Below, one piece after another: positions 8,521 to 17,992 of a stretch of 64,000 nucleotides of DNA (the stretch's first letter is position 1; every line of letters starts with the position of its first letter). Where the stretch lies: positions 1 to 64,000 of the forward strand of contig CBFIIU010000011.1 of NCBI GenBank assembly GCA_965662735.1. The letters run 5' to 3'. The notes beneath the pieces are model-generated. The model had not been told where the DNA came from, did no database searches, and saw only the letters and a program-made list of their open reading frames with translations. The position numbers and the translations under genes are program-made. This stretch comes from JAYODZ01 sp965662735. Lineage in GTDB: Bacteria; Pseudomonadota; Alphaproteobacteria; RS24.

Positions 8521-9416
8521 ACTTTCAGATGACCACGGAAGAAAGAGGTCGCGTCCCCCACCGCTTGAGCAAAATGCGGTTTCAATGCAATGCCAAAATG
8601 ATCTGTATCATAATGATGTGTCTGAGCTTTATGGCCCAGACGCCGAGCAAATGTCTCAATCGCTTCATTTGACACGATCCGATCTTGATCAGCAATTTGC
8701 AAAAGAACGGGCTGACGAATTTTATCGACAATCGCCGACGGGTTGTTGGTATTTAAACGCCCACTGATAAAACTGCGGGCCGCGATCGCATTGACCCAAT
8801 TCGGCCCGGCAATTTCTGAAAACCGAACCGCCTCAGGCCCAACCATCACATAGTGATCTTGGTCACTGCCCGGCGCAATCGCCAGACTAATCGGGCGTCG
8901 ACCGATTAAACTCCCCCACCAGTCTTTTAAAACCGCCGATTGAATATAGGATGCTCGTTCGGCTGTCATATATTGTTTGCTTAATTGGGCGGTCGCGAAG
9001 GGATCAATTTGCGGACATTGGGCGACGGCGACGCGCAAACTGGGATCTTCCGCTAACAAATGCAGAACATGACCGCCGGAAAAAGAATAGCCCCACAGCC
9101 CTATTCGATCGGCGTCGACAGCATCCAAGCCCCGCACATAATTAATGGCCGCCCGCCAATCCGCCCTCTGGACCGATACCGATAGATATTGTCGCGGCAT
9201 GCCGTCACTCTGTCCGAAATAGCGATAGTCGAACACAAGGGCGTGAAATCCATTTGCCGCGAAATGCGCCGCATATTCAAACAGTCCGCAATCCATCGTT
9301 CCAGAAAAACCATGCGCAATCACAATGGCCGCCCCATTGGACGCGGAGGCAGTGGGCTCGTAGAGCCGTCCCGCAATCATATTCCGTTGCGACTTAAATG
9401 CGATGGTCTGATACAT
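8517..9416 (-). CDS. alpha/beta hydrolase, dienelactone-hydrolase-like
   Basis: Serine hydrolase of the alpha/beta fold. An oxyanion-loop motif IAHGFSGT is at 33-40, the nucleophile elbow WGYSFSGG has Ser at about 111, the acid is probably Asp in IADQDRIV, and the catalytic His is in DTDHFGIAL near the C-terminus. The ATG has AGGAG seven bases upstream. There is no signal peptide, so it is cytosolic. It is translationally coupled to the sirtuin gene downstream (ATGA). Substrate unknown; esters, lactones or acyl peptides are all possible. It is divergent from the glyoxalase gene, with 78 bases between the two starts. Confidence 0.82.
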   Translation of the reverse strand: MYQTIAFKSQRNMIAGRLYEPTASASNGAAIVIAHGFSGTMDCGLFEYAAHFAANGFHALVFDYRYFGQSDGMPRQYLSVSVQRADWRAAINYVRGLDAVDADRIGLWGYSFSGGHVLHLLAEDPSLRVAVAQCPQIDPFATAQLSKQYMTAERASYIQSAVLKDWWGSLIGRRPISLAIAPGSDQDHYVMVGPEAVRFSEIAGPNWVNAIAARSFISGRLNTNNPSAIVDKIRQPVLLQIADQDRIVSNEAIETFARRLGHKAQTHHYDTDHFGIALKPHFAQAVGDATSFFRGHLKV

Positions 9417-9494
9417 AATTTCTCCTGTTTGACATTATGCCTGAATTGATCTCCGCGCCAAGCTCTGGCATGATTTTCACCGAAGGAGCTCCCC

Positions 9495-9914
9495 ATGCAA
9501 TATTTACACACCATGATCCGTGTTTCGGATCTCGACAAGAGCCTAAATTTTTTCTGTGACCAGCTTGGTTTAGACGAAATCCGGCGCATTGACGTCCCCC
9601 AGGGAAAATTTACCTTGGTTTTCTTGGCCCCCCCAGGACAACCCGAGGCGCAAATCGAGCTGACGCATAATTGGGAACCTGAAACTCTGGGCGAAGGACG
9701 GAATTTTGGTCATCTGGCTTATGCCGTCGATGATATTTACGCGACCTGCGCCAAGCTCATGGAACATGGCGTCACCATTAATCGCCCTCCCCGCGATGGG
9801 CGCATGGCTTTTGTGCGCTCGCCTGACAATATTTCGATTGAGCTGTTGCAAAAGGGCGACGCGCTGGCGCCGCAAGAGCCTTGGGCGTCAATGGAGAATA
9901 TCGGTCATTGGTAA
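9495..9914 (+). CDS. gloA: lactoylglutathione lyase (glyoxalase I)
   Basis: Vicinal-oxygen-chelate protein that isomerises the methylglyoxal-glutathione adduct to S-lactoylglutathione. The four expected metal ligands are present at His5, Glu55, His73 and Glu116, in the H/E/H/E order of glyoxalase I. At 139 residues it is the compact bacterial form, suggesting Ni2+ or Co2+ rather than Zn2+ dependence, by family knowledge. A good ribosome site GAAGGAG precedes the ATG. The next gene starts about 14 bases downstream, so the pair is probably co-transcribed. Confidence 0.87.
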   Translation: MQYLHTMIRVSDLDKSLNFFCDQLGLDEIRRIDVPQGKFTLVFLAPPGQPEAQIELTHNWEPETLGEGRNFGHLAYAVDDIYATCAKLMEHGVTINRPPRDGRMAFVRSPDNISIELLQKGDALAPQEPWASMENIGHW

Positions 9915-9928
9915 AGCCCCTTCTTAAG

Positions 9929-10597
9929 ATGACAAAACAGTGTCAGTTCGGGTGCGCGATTATGGCCGCGTTTCTCTTTTTCGGCGCGCCTTTTTTCACC
10001 TCCGCATCTTTCAGCCCCTTATCGTCATCAGCGCGTGCTCAACAGCCCTCGCCCGGTGACAGCGTTCGAGCACGGTCTCGTGCCGAGCGCGATGTCCTCG
10101 CCCCCTATTGGCAGGGTTTTATTGAGCGCGCGCGGGGCAATTGCTCTGAAGCTGTTAAATCGCTTGAGAAAATTGCCCAAAGTGGCCGCGGTTTTGAAGA
10201 TGCACAAACCGCCTTTGGCATTTGCACCATGATCAATGCTGGCTATCGCGGCAATGATACGCCCAATGTTTCATCTTTACGCGCGGATACCCAATTTATC
10301 ATAGGACGAGATTGGGTAATGCGGGCCGCACGCGCGGGTCAGGCCGAGGCACAAGGCGAATTGGTGCAACTCTATCTGATTGGCGCCGGCCCCGATCTCG
10401 ACCCCGCCGAAGGCGCCAAATGGGCCCATCTTTATCTCACCAATCCTCTGCGCCTGTCGCTTGGCATTGAGAATAAGATTTCAGATCGCATCACCCAACT
10501 CGAACGAAACCTTAAACAAACTGATTGGCTTGAGGGAAAAGAGCGGGCTCGAAAATGGTTTCCCATATTTGACGATGCGTCTTCCCCACCCAATTAA
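9929..10597 (+). CDS. exported Sel1-repeat-like protein
   Basis: A 222-residue protein with an N-terminal signal peptide (residues about 1-42, hydrophobic stretch FLFFGAPFFTSASF, cleavage probably near ARAQQ). The mature part is alpha-helical with Ala-rich repeats such as YWQGFIERARGNCSEAV, GRDWVMRAARAGQAEAQGELVQLYLIG and EGAKWAHLYL. These match the Sel1/TPR-like style used for protein-protein contacts in the periplasm. An upstream in-frame ATG at 9881 would lie inside gloA; ATG 9929 or 9962 is more likely. Function unknown. Confidence 0.7.
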   Translation: MTKQCQFGCAIMAAFLFFGAPFFTSASFSPLSSSARAQQPSPGDSVRARSRAERDVLAPYWQGFIERARGNCSEAVKSLEKIAQSGRGFEDAQTAFGICTMINAGYRGNDTPNVSSLRADTQFIIGRDWVMRAARAGQAEAQGELVQLYLIGAGPDLDPAEGAKWAHLYLTNPLRLSLGIENKISDRITQLERNLKQTDWLEGKERARKWFPIFDDASSPPN

Positions 10598-10655
10598 TGG
10601 CATAGATTAAGTTGAAGATCTGACACATACTCGCCACATCGAACGGACAAAAACC

Positions 10656-11291
10656 ATGTTGTACAAAATAACCTCCCCTATCTTTCTTATCCTAATCCTT
10701 GGCGTTACATTTTTCTCTACGGCACGAGCCGAAGAAACACGCCGCGCTTATTTTGCAGGCGGATGTTTTTGGTGCACTGAGGCAGATTTTGAAAAGCAAG
10801 AAGGTGTCATCGATGCCATTTCCGGCTTTATGGGGGGCAGCGTCGCCAATCCAACATATGAACAGGTTGCGAGCGGTCAGACCGGCCACCGGGAAACGGT
10901 CGAAGTCATTTATGACCCTGCGATCATAAGCTATCAAAAGCTACTGAGCGCGTTTTGGCGTATGCATGACCCGAGCGATGCCGGCGGTTCTTTCGTCGAT
11001 CGGGGCTTCCAATATAGTTCCGCTATTTACTTTACCAATGAAATGGAAAAGCGCCTCGCCCTCGGCGCGATTGCGGCCTTAAACGCCTCGGGTAAATACG
11101 ATGCGCCGATCGCAACAGCCGTCGAGCCGGCCGGCCCGTTCTATGTGGCTGGGGATTATCATCAAAACTATTATAAAGTGTCGCCGGTGCGTTACACCTA
11201 TTACCGGTATCGGTCGGGGCGCGACGAGCATATTTTTGATAAATGGCATAATGACACCACTGTTTATCAAACCGAGAACGCGCCTCAGTAA
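10656..11291 (+). CDS. msrA: exported peptide-methionine (S)-S-oxide reductase
   Basis: Repairs oxidised methionine (S-epimer) in proteins. The catalytic GCFWC motif is at 36-40 with nucleophile Cys37, followed by GFMGGSVANPTYEQV and the SGQTGHRETVEVIYDP segment typical of MsrA. Residues 1-25 form a Sec signal peptide ending ARA-EE, so the enzyme should act in the periplasm. The only cysteines are those of GCFWC; the C-terminal resolving cysteines of the E. coli enzyme are missing, so Cys40 or an outside thiol must recycle it. No msrB is adjacent. Confidence 0.92.
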   Translation: MLYKITSPIFLILILGVTFFSTARAEETRRAYFAGGCFWCTEADFEKQEGVIDAISGFMGGSVANPTYEQVASGQTGHRETVEVIYDPAIISYQKLLSAFWRMHDPSDAGGSFVDRGFQYSSAIYFTNEMEKRLALGAIAALNASGKYDAPIATAVEPAGPFYVAGDYHQNYYKVSPVRYTYYRYRSGRDEHIFDKWHNDTTVYQTENAPQ

Positions 11292-11376
11292 CGTCAGGCC
11301 GCGAATGACCATCAAGCGGAACGCGGGATGGCGTTTCGCTGAACAGCATTTGCTTAAAAATCGGGATTGTCTCGTG

Positions 11377-11451
11377 TGGCACGCCCTAGGGGAGTCGAAC
11401 CCCTCTTTCCAGGTTGAAAACCTAGCGTCCTAACCGATAGACGAAGGGCGC
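11377..11451 (-). tRNA. tRNA-Glu (anticodon TTC)
   Basis: Minus-strand cloverleaf with acceptor stem GCGCCCT, anticodon loop TTTTCAA reading TTC, and T arm GGGGTTCGACTCCCC. Discriminator G is at 11380 and encoded CCA at 11377-11379. The first acceptor pair would be G-U, which is slightly unusual. It lies 42 bases downstream of recJ on the same strand. Confidence 0.94.
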
Positions 11452-11493
11452 CCAGTCACGATCAGCAGGGTATAATCGGTTTTATTTTGAAGA

Positions 11494-13287
11494 TCAAGAG
11501 CCCTGTGAAATTGCCGCATCTTTAACCATAAACTGAACATTACGGCGCCCTTGCCAGTCATCTGCGCGCATATAGCCCGCAATGTGCATGGGCCCTCGAT
11601 AGGTGAGCAAAGCGCCCCGCACATGCTCATCGACCGAACTAAACGCTATGCCTTTAAGGCGCCCCCCCTGATCATCTGTAAACGCACATTGGACATGCCC
11701 CTCGCCAACGGTTTTACTAAACCCAACGCGCACAGAGGGCAGCACAAAAACGGGCTCTGGATTAGCTGCCCCAAAGGGGCCGGCCCGCTCTAACATTTCC
11801 CACAGCTCGCGGGTTGCTGCGTTAGGGCTTAATAGCGCGTCGACCGAGATGGGTCGGCGATCCGACAAATCGGCATCATCCAGTAAGCTCCGCAAGTGAG
11901 CCTCAAATGCCGGCATTTGATCGCGCCGCACACTCATCCCAGCAGCCATTGCATGGCCGCCCCCGCTTTCAATAAGCCCATCGGCTTGCATTCGGCTAAT
12001 CACCTGCCCCAAATCAAATCCTGGAACAGATCGAGCCGACCCCTTTCCCATGCCCGCCTCATCAAAACTGATCACAAAACTCGGGCGGTTATATTGATCT
12101 TTGAGGCGACTAGCGACAATCCCAATGACGCCCGCATGCCACTCATTTGAACTGACAATCAAAGCAGAGGGGACGCGGTTCAAACCGGCAATTTGCGTTT
12201 CAACTTGGGCTTTAGCTTGCGCCAAGACGAGCGCCTCAATGTCGCGGCGCTCGCGATTATAGTCGTCGAGACGCATGGCCAAAGCGGCAGTTTCTTCAAC
12301 ATTATCATTAATAAGCAAACGTGTGCCCAGCTCAGACGCCCCGACGCGCCCCCCCGCATTGACACGAGGGCCCATCACAAAGCCCAAATCATAAGTGCCA
12401 TAGGGCTGCTGCGCCCGAGCAACCTGAGCGAGGGCCCTTAATCCGGCGCGATGTCCATGGTTCATCGCGGCTAATCCTTGGGTGACAAAGGCTCGGTTGA
12501 GCCCTTGCAAGGGAACCACGTCACAAACCGTGCCCAAAGCAACCAAATCGAGAAATGATATCAGATCAACCGGTTGAGACGTGGCAAAATATCCGTCTTC
12601 GCGCAAAGCACGGTTTAAGCCAACGATCACCATAAACACGACCCCGACCGCCGCGAGATGACCCAAGCCGCTTTCATCACCTATTTGCCGCGGATTGACC
12701 AATGCCACGCACTCAGGCGGTGTAGCCGCCGTTTGGTGATGATCGATCACAATCACATCAAGACCAATGTCACGCGCATGCGCAAGCGCTTCATGCGCCA
12801 TGGTGCCACAATCGACCGTTACAACGAGGCGTGCGCCCCGCTCCTTGATTTTGTCAAAGGCCGCCGGATTGGGCCCATAACCCTCCACAATGCGATCCGG
12901 GATGTAAAAGTCAGCGGCGACATTTAAGCAATTCAGATAGCGGATAAGGAGCGACGTGGATGTCGCACCATCGACATCATAATCGCCAAAGATGGTAATT
13001 TTTTCATTGCCCTTAATCGCCGCGATTAACCGCTCAACCGCCCGATCACAGTTTTTGAGCACCGAGGGATCGGGCATATATTGCCGAATTTTGGGGTCTA
13101 AATGAGCCTCGATTTCCTCAAGGGACACACCCCTGGCGCTTAGAACACGTGCCAAAATATCGGGATAGCCATAGCGCTGATTAACCGCCTGAACAAACCG
13201 CTCATCAACATTGCGTCCTTGCCAGCGCGCACCCGACAAAGACCGGTCGATATGCAAAAAGGCCGGTTCCTGGACGGAATTAGTCAT
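11494..13287 (-). CDS. recJ: single-stranded-DNA-specific 5'-3' exonuclease RecJ
   Basis: DHH-family nuclease used in recombination and mismatch repair. Metal-binding motifs are visible: DYDVDGATS at 102-110, VDCGTM at 158-163 and the DHH motif at 182-184. Further conserved segments are NAGGRVG and the C-terminal SGGGHAMAAG (DHHA1 domain). Length 597 residues is normal. The start overlaps the end of glpX by 8 bases, so both belong to the aminotransferase-hom-glpX-recJ unit that is conserved in alphaproteobacteria. Confidence 0.95.
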   Translation of the reverse strand: MTNSVQEPAFLHIDRSLSGARWQGRNVDERFVQAVNQRYGYPDILARVLSARGVSLEEIEAHLDPKIRQYMPDPSVLKNCDRAVERLIAAIKGNEKITIFGDYDVDGATSTSLLIRYLNCLNVAADFYIPDRIVEGYGPNPAAFDKIKERGARLVVTVDCGTMAHEALAHARDIGLDVIVIDHHQTAATPPECVALVNPRQIGDESGLGHLAAVGVVFMVIVGLNRALREDGYFATSQPVDLISFLDLVALGTVCDVVPLQGLNRAFVTQGLAAMNHGHRAGLRALAQVARAQQPYGTYDLGFVMGPRVNAGGRVGASELGTRLLINDNVEETAALAMRLDDYNRERRDIEALVLAQAKAQVETQIAGLNRVPSALIVSSNEWHAGVIGIVASRLKDQYNRPSFVISFDEAGMGKGSARSVPGFDLGQVISRMQADGLIESGGGHAMAAGMSVRRDQMPAFEAHLRSLLDDADLSDRRPISVDALLSPNAATRELWEMLERAGPFGAANPEPVFVLPSVRVGFSKTVGEGHVQCAFTDDQGGRLKGIAFSSVDEHVRGALLTYRGPMHIAGYMRADDWQGRRNVQFMVKDAAISQGS

Positions 13288-14263
13288 CCAAGTGGAATTT
13301 ATCCATTTGAGTATGGCGCGCCCGGATCCATCGAATAGTTCCGGTAGAGGACCGCATCAATACCGTATCGGTCCAAATTTCGTGCGCATTCGTGACAATG
13401 CCATTGAGCATTGTGCCTTTGGTCACGCCGGTTGCTGAGAACACAACATCACCTCGCGCCATTTCCTCAACCGAGTATTTTTTTGCAAAATCGGTTATGC
13501 CCATTTTCAGTGCGCGGTCGCATTGCTCTTTATCATTCAGCACTAAGCGTCCTTGCATTTGTCCGCCCGTGCACCGCAATGCGGCAGCTGCTAAAACACC
13601 TTCAGGCGCCCCGCCCGTTCCCATGTAAATATCGATACCGGTTGTTGGGTCGGTGGTGTGAATAACTCCAGCGACATCTCCATCCGTGATTAAGGTCACC
13701 CGTGCGCCCAAGCTGCGCACAGCCTCGATCATATTGGCATGTCGCGGACGATCAAGAATGCACACATTCACAAGCGAAATATCTTTACCGCGCGCTTGGG
13801 CGACCGCCTTCACATTCTCCGCCGGATCCGCATCAAGATCGATCAACCCCTCCGGCAAGCCCGCTCCGATGGCGATTTTTTCCATATAAACGTCCGGCGC
13901 ATTCAGAAGGCTTCCAGCTTCGGCCATGGCAATTACAGCCAGTGCGTTGGGCATGCCTTTAGCAGTGAGTGTCGTCCCCTCAAGTGGGTCGAGCGCGATA
14001 TCCACTTTCGGCCCCTTCCCCGATCCAACTTTCTCACCAATATACAGCATGGGCGCTTCATCGCGCTCACCTTCGCCAATCACAACCTCGCCATCAATAT
14101 CTAGAGCATTGAGCTCGCGACGCATTGCATCAACGGCGGCCTGATCCGCCGCTTTCTCATCCCCACGCCCGATCAGACGAGCAGCCGATACAGCGGCACG
14201 CTCGGTGACACGTCCTAGTTCCATGGTGAAGATGCGGTTAATTACCGATTGCGAAGCGCTCAT
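13280..14263 (-). CDS. glpX: class II fructose-1,6-bisphosphatase
   Basis: Hydrolyses fructose-1,6-bisphosphate in gluconeogenesis. The GlpX signatures GEGERDEAP (63-71) and DPLEGTT (92-98) supply the metal and substrate residues, and MGTGGAPEGVLAAAA lies in the second half. Length 327 residues is typical. The gene follows hom by 40 bases and overlaps recJ by 8. The class I enzyme was not seen in the window. Confidence 0.94.
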   Translation of the reverse strand: MSASQSVINRIFTMELGRVTERAAVSAARLIGRGDEKAADQAAVDAMRRELNALDIDGEVVIGEGERDEAPMLYIGEKVGSGKGPKVDIALDPLEGTTLTAKGMPNALAVIAMAEAGSLLNAPDVYMEKIAIGAGLPEGLIDLDADPAENVKAVAQARGKDISLVNVCILDRPRHANMIEAVRSLGARVTLITDGDVAGVIHTTDPTTGIDIYMGTGGAPEGVLAAAALRCTGGQMQGRLVLNDKEQCDRALKMGITDFAKKYSVEEMARGDVVFSATGVTKGTMLNGIVTNAHEIWTDTVLMRSSTGTIRWIRARHTQMDKFHLDD

Positions 14264-14303
14264 TATTTATCTCTCTTATCCTTTTTGATCACGATCAACT
14301 CTA

Positions 14304-15590
14304 TCATGCATTGAAGACCGGCAGGCACAGAACGGTTTCCGATACATGTTCAAGCGCCGTCACTTGTTCTAACGCCGCACGCATCACCGACTCGCTACAG
14401 TCATGCGTTATGAATACCACGGGCAGATGTGATTCTCCATCACTGGGTGCACGTTGGATGATTTCACCAATAGAAACATCATGCTGAGCCAGAATATTCG
14501 TGACATGCGCCATACTGCCCGACGTGTCTTTGAGCATGAGGCGCAAATACCATTCGCATTGACCGACACGCCCTGTGCTCATCACCTGGCGCGCACTGCG
14601 CCGCTCATCACCACCAAACATGCGACCAAACCCGCCCACAATATCCGCAATATCCCCCAAAACCGCAGAGGCTGTCGCCCCACCGCCGGCTCCAGGGCCT
14701 TGCAACATCAGCTCCCCAACAGGATCCGCCGATATAACAACAGCATTGGTGACGCCGCGAATTGTGCTCAAAGGATGGCCATTGCGCAGCAAAGCTGGCC
14801 CTACCCACAGGCTCACCCCCTCGACTTTTTCTTCAGCCACCGCAATTAAACGAATTTGGCACCCAAACTCTTTTGCGGCCCGAATGTCGCGCGGCAGGAT
14901 GGACGAGATCCCCGAATAATCTACAAGCTCAATATTGGGCGTGACGCCGAACGCTAAACTTGCAAGCAAGGATAATTTTTGAGCGGCATCAATCCCCTCG
15001 ACGTCGAACTCTGGGTCGGCTTCTGCATAACCTAATGCCTGAGCCTTTTCGAGTATGGCCTCGAAAGCGTCGCCCGTATCGGCCATTTGGGTGAGAATGT
15101 AATTACACGTCCCGTTCAAAATACCGCTAACGCGGGTCACGCGATTTCCAGCCAGAGACTCGCGAAGTGTTTTGATAATTGGAATTCCACCTGCCACGGC
15201 GGCTTCATAGGCCAGAGGCTGCCCGAATTGCTCTGATAATTCGGTTAACTTTTGAGCATGCGCCGACAGCATCGCTTTATTCGCCGTCACGACGGGTTTC
15301 CCAGCCTGCAAGGCTTGCACAACGAGACTGAGCGCCGGGTCGTCAGTTCCGCCCATTAACTCGACCACAACATCAATATCATCCGCCTCTACGAGGCTGA
15401 GGGGATTGGTATCAAGATCGACACCATCGAGATTTATGGAGCGCGTTTTAGAGAGGTCGCGCACCACCACCCGCCGTAATTCGGCGCCAGGAATACGGCC
15501 ATCACGCAAAGCGATAGCAACCGCCGAGCCGACAGTGCCAAGGCCCGCAAGTCCAATACGCAAGGCAGATTGGACGGGTGCCTCACTCAT
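14304..15590 (-). CDS. hom: homoserine dehydrogenase
   Basis: Reduces aspartate semialdehyde to homoserine for threonine and methionine synthesis. The Rossmann motif GLAGLGTVGSAV is near 13-24, the catalytic region with AYEAAVAGGIPIIKTLRE lies near 137-154 and NGTCNYILTQM near 169-179, and the C-terminal 75 residues form an ACT domain that allows threonine feedback. Length 428 is normal. The ATG overlaps the stop of the aminotransferase gene (ATGA). Confidence 0.95.
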   Translation of the reverse strand: MSEAPVQSALRIGLAGLGTVGSAVAIALRDGRIPGAELRRVVVRDLSKTRSINLDGVDLDTNPLSLVEADDIDVVVELMGGTDDPALSLVVQALQAGKPVVTANKAMLSAHAQKLTELSEQFGQPLAYEAAVAGGIPIIKTLRESLAGNRVTRVSGILNGTCNYILTQMADTGDAFEAILEKAQALGYAEADPEFDVEGIDAAQKLSLLASLAFGVTPNIELVDYSGISSILPRDIRAAKEFGCQIRLIAVAEEKVEGVSLWVGPALLRNGHPLSTIRGVTNAVVISADPVGELMLQGPGAGGGATASAVLGDIADIVGGFGRMFGGDERRSARQVMSTGRVGQCEWYLRLMLKDTSGSMAHVTNILAQHDVSIGEIIQRAPSDGESHLPVVFITHDCSESVMRAALEQVTALEHVSETVLCLPVFNA

Positions 15591-16804
15591 GATTTCTCAC
15601 GGTGTTGGTCACCATGTTGGTCACCATGTTGGTCCAAAAAACGCTTCAAATTACGTGCCGCTTGGCGCACACGTTGTTCGTTTTCAACCAACGCAATTCG
15701 AACATAATCATCACCATATTCACCAAACCCAATCCCAGGCGATACCGCGATCTTGGCTTCTTGCAATAAGAGTTTTGAAAATTCGAGTGATTTCATATGG
15801 CTAAACGGTTCTGGAATGCGCGCCCATGCAAACATGGTAGCGGGCGGTGACGGAACGTCCCAACCAGCCCGTTTGAACGTGTCCACTAATACATCCCGCC
15901 GATTACGATAAACGTCGCGGATTTCTTGAATAACGCTATCTGGACTATCCAGTGCCGCTGTCGCCGCGACTTGGATGGGTGTAAATGCACCATAATCGAG
16001 ATAGGACTTGATCCGGGTCAACGCCCCGATCAGCCGCTCATTGCCTACGGCAAATCCCATCCGCCAACCCGGCATCGAAAAGGTTTTCGACAAAGAAGTG
16101 AACTCAACACACACATCCTTGGCGCCATCAATTTGCAGCATGGACGGGGGTGGATTTTTGCTATCGAAATAAATTTCCGCGTAAGCTAGATCCGACAGAA
16201 TGAAAATATCATGCTGTTTCGCAAACCGAACAACCTCTGCATAAAATGCGAGGTCCACCACCTCCGCCGTTGGATTGGACGGGTAGTTTAACACCAAGGC
16301 CTTCGGTTTTGGATGGCTCGATTGCACGGCCTGATCCAACACTGTCATAAACTCATCGGCGCTTTTAACCGGTAAGTGATGGATGGTGGCACCAGAGATA
16401 ATGAACCCAAACGCATGAATGGGATAGGTCGGGTTCGGCACTAAAATGACATCGCCGGGATCCGTCATAGCCTGCGCCATATTGGCAAACCCTTCTTTCG
16501 ATCCCAAGGTTGCAATCACCTCGCGATCTGGATCCAGTTTCACGCCAAAACGCCGTTCATAATAGCGCGCTTGTGCCCGACGCAAGCCCGGTATGCCCCG
16601 AGAGGCCGAATAGCGGTGCGCTCGAGGGTTGTGAACCGTCTCAATCAGCTTATCAATGATATGCTGTGGCGTCGGCAAATCAGGATTGCCCATCCCAAAA
16701 TCAATAATATCATCACCCTGATCGCGAGCGGCAGCTTTCAGCTTGTTGACCTGCTCAAAGACGTAAGGCGGCAAACGCTGAATACGATGAAATTCTTCGC
16801 TCAT
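15587..16804 (-). CDS. class I/II aminotransferase (AlaC / LL-diaminopimelate-type)
   Basis: PLP-dependent transaminase with fold-type I features: NYPSNPTAEV near 173-182, Asp205 contacting the PLP ring nitrogen, Lys240 in SLSKTFSMPGWRMGF forming the Schiff base, and a C-terminal Arg in YVRIALV. Placement before hom suggests a role in amino-acid synthesis, probably alanine or aspartate transamination; exact specificity is inferred. The last 14 residues are a repeat tail (DQHG, DQHG, DQHR) made by a 12-bp tandem repeat, after which the frame ends in the ATGA shared with hom. Confidence 0.88.
   Translation of the reverse strand: MSEEFHRIQRLPPYVFEQVNKLKAAARDQGDDIIDFGMGNPDLPTPQHIIDKLIETVHNPRAHRYSASRGIPGLRRAQARYYERRFGVKLDPDREVIATLGSKEGFANMAQAMTDPGDVILVPNPTYPIHAFGFIISGATIHHLPVKSADEFMTVLDQAVQSSHPKPKALVLNYPSNPTAEVVDLAFYAEVVRFAKQHDIFILSDLAYAEIYFDSKNPPPSMLQIDGAKDVCVEFTSLSKTFSMPGWRMGFAVGNERLIGALTRIKSYLDYGAFTPIQVAATAALDSPDSVIQEIRDVYRNRRDVLVDTFKRAGWDVPSPPATMFAWARIPEPFSHMKSLEFSKLLLQEAKIAVSPGIGFGEYGDDYVRIALVENEQRVRQAARNLKRFLDQHGDQHGDQHREKS
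15599..15634. repeat. 12-bp tandem repeat, three units, at the aminotransferase 3' end
   Basis: Minus-strand units GACCAACATGGT, GACCAACATGGT and GACCAACACCGT lie directly before the stop codon and extend the protein by a four-residue motif. Confidence 0.9.
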
Positions 16805-16904
16805 AACACCTATCCTTTAAAACCCTTCATACGCAACTTGGCAGGCCTCTCTTGCCGCCAAAAATCATTATAAAACGTAACTTTGCGGTAAAAATATGGC
16901 ATCC

Positions 16905-17954
16905 TTATGGATATAACGGCAATTGTTCAAGAGCCGTCGTTTCATCAAAGCCAAACATAATATTCAAATTCTGAATGGCTTGACCACTTGAGCCCTTCAC
17001 CAGATTATCGAGCGCCGAGAATAAAATCACCCGCCCTTTTATACGATCCTCAAAAACGCCCAAGAGACACATATTCGACCCTCGGACATGGCGTGTCGCG
17101 GGTGACTGGCCCGCATCAACAACGTGAACAAATGGTTCATCCGCATATCGGTCCACAAGAGCTGCACGAATAGCATCGGCAGTCGTCTCGCCGGCACGAC
17201 GCGCATAAACACTCACCAATTCACCCCGGTTCATGGGCACCAAATGCGGGGTAAAATTCACACATACTTCTCGCCCGCCGAGCCGAGCCAATTCTTGCTC
17301 AATTTCGGGCGCATGCCGATGCGCGGCCACACCATAAGGGTGTAAACCTTCAGCAACCTCCGAGAACAGGTTCTGTTCTTTTAAGCTCCGTCCGGCGCCG
17401 GTCACACCCGATTTGGCATCAATGATTAAATCCTCGAGGTCGATCAGTTTGCGCTCGACCAAGGGCAGCAAAACAGTGAGCGCCGCCGTTGGGTAACAGC
17501 CTGGGCATGCCACCAGCCGCGCCTTCCGGATGCCGTCGCGATAATGCTCCGACAGACCGTAGACAGCATCTTGCAATAGATCTGTGGCCTCATGATGCCG
17601 CCCATACCATTGGGCATAGACAGATGGATCGCGCAACCGAAAGTCTGCTGACATATCGATGATCCGAACATGCTCGGGCAAGGTTCGAATAATATCTTGC
17701 GCGGTGCCATGCGGCAGTCCGCATAAGACGGCATCCACTTCCGACCACTTCACGTCTTCAGCACGTTGCATCAGCGGCAATTTTAGGCTCGCATATTGAG
17801 GATACAGATCGCCAAAGGCTTTGCCAGCATGTTGGTTGGCCGTCAGGGCAACAATATCGACATTCGGATGCCGCGCCAGAAGGCGAACAGCATCAGCGCC
17901 TGTATATCCAGACGCTCCAATGATCCCCACTCTAATTTTCGTTTGAAGTGTCAT
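16905..17954 (-). CDS. argC: N-acetyl-gamma-glutamyl-phosphate reductase
   Basis: Arginine biosynthesis enzyme that reduces N-acetylglutamyl phosphate to the semialdehyde. The NADP site GIIGASGYTGAD is at 10-21 and the catalytic cysteine is Cys153 in VACPGCYPT. The later segment HRHAPEIEQEL carries the catalytic His. The 349-residue length is normal. A TTG at 17960 precedes the ATG at 17954; the ATG is preferred although its ribosome site is weak. It follows fabZ by 38 bases on the same strand. Confidence 0.94.
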   Translation of the reverse strand: MTLQTKIRVGIIGASGYTGADAVRLLARHPNVDIVALTANQHAGKAFGDLYPQYASLKLPLMQRAEDVKWSEVDAVLCGLPHGTAQDIIRTLPEHVRIIDMSADFRLRDPSVYAQWYGRHHEATDLLQDAVYGLSEHYRDGIRKARLVACPGCYPTAALTVLLPLVERKLIDLEDLIIDAKSGVTGAGRSLKEQNLFSEVAEGLHPYGVAAHRHAPEIEQELARLGGREVCVNFTPHLVPMNRGELVSVYARRAGETTADAIRAALVDRYADEPFVHVVDAGQSPATRHVRGSNMCLLGVFEDRIKGRVILFSALDNLVKGSSGQAIQNLNIMFGFDETTALEQLPLYP

Positions 17955-17992
17955 ACTCAATTCTCGTTCGCGCGCCCCAATGGGGATTTCGA

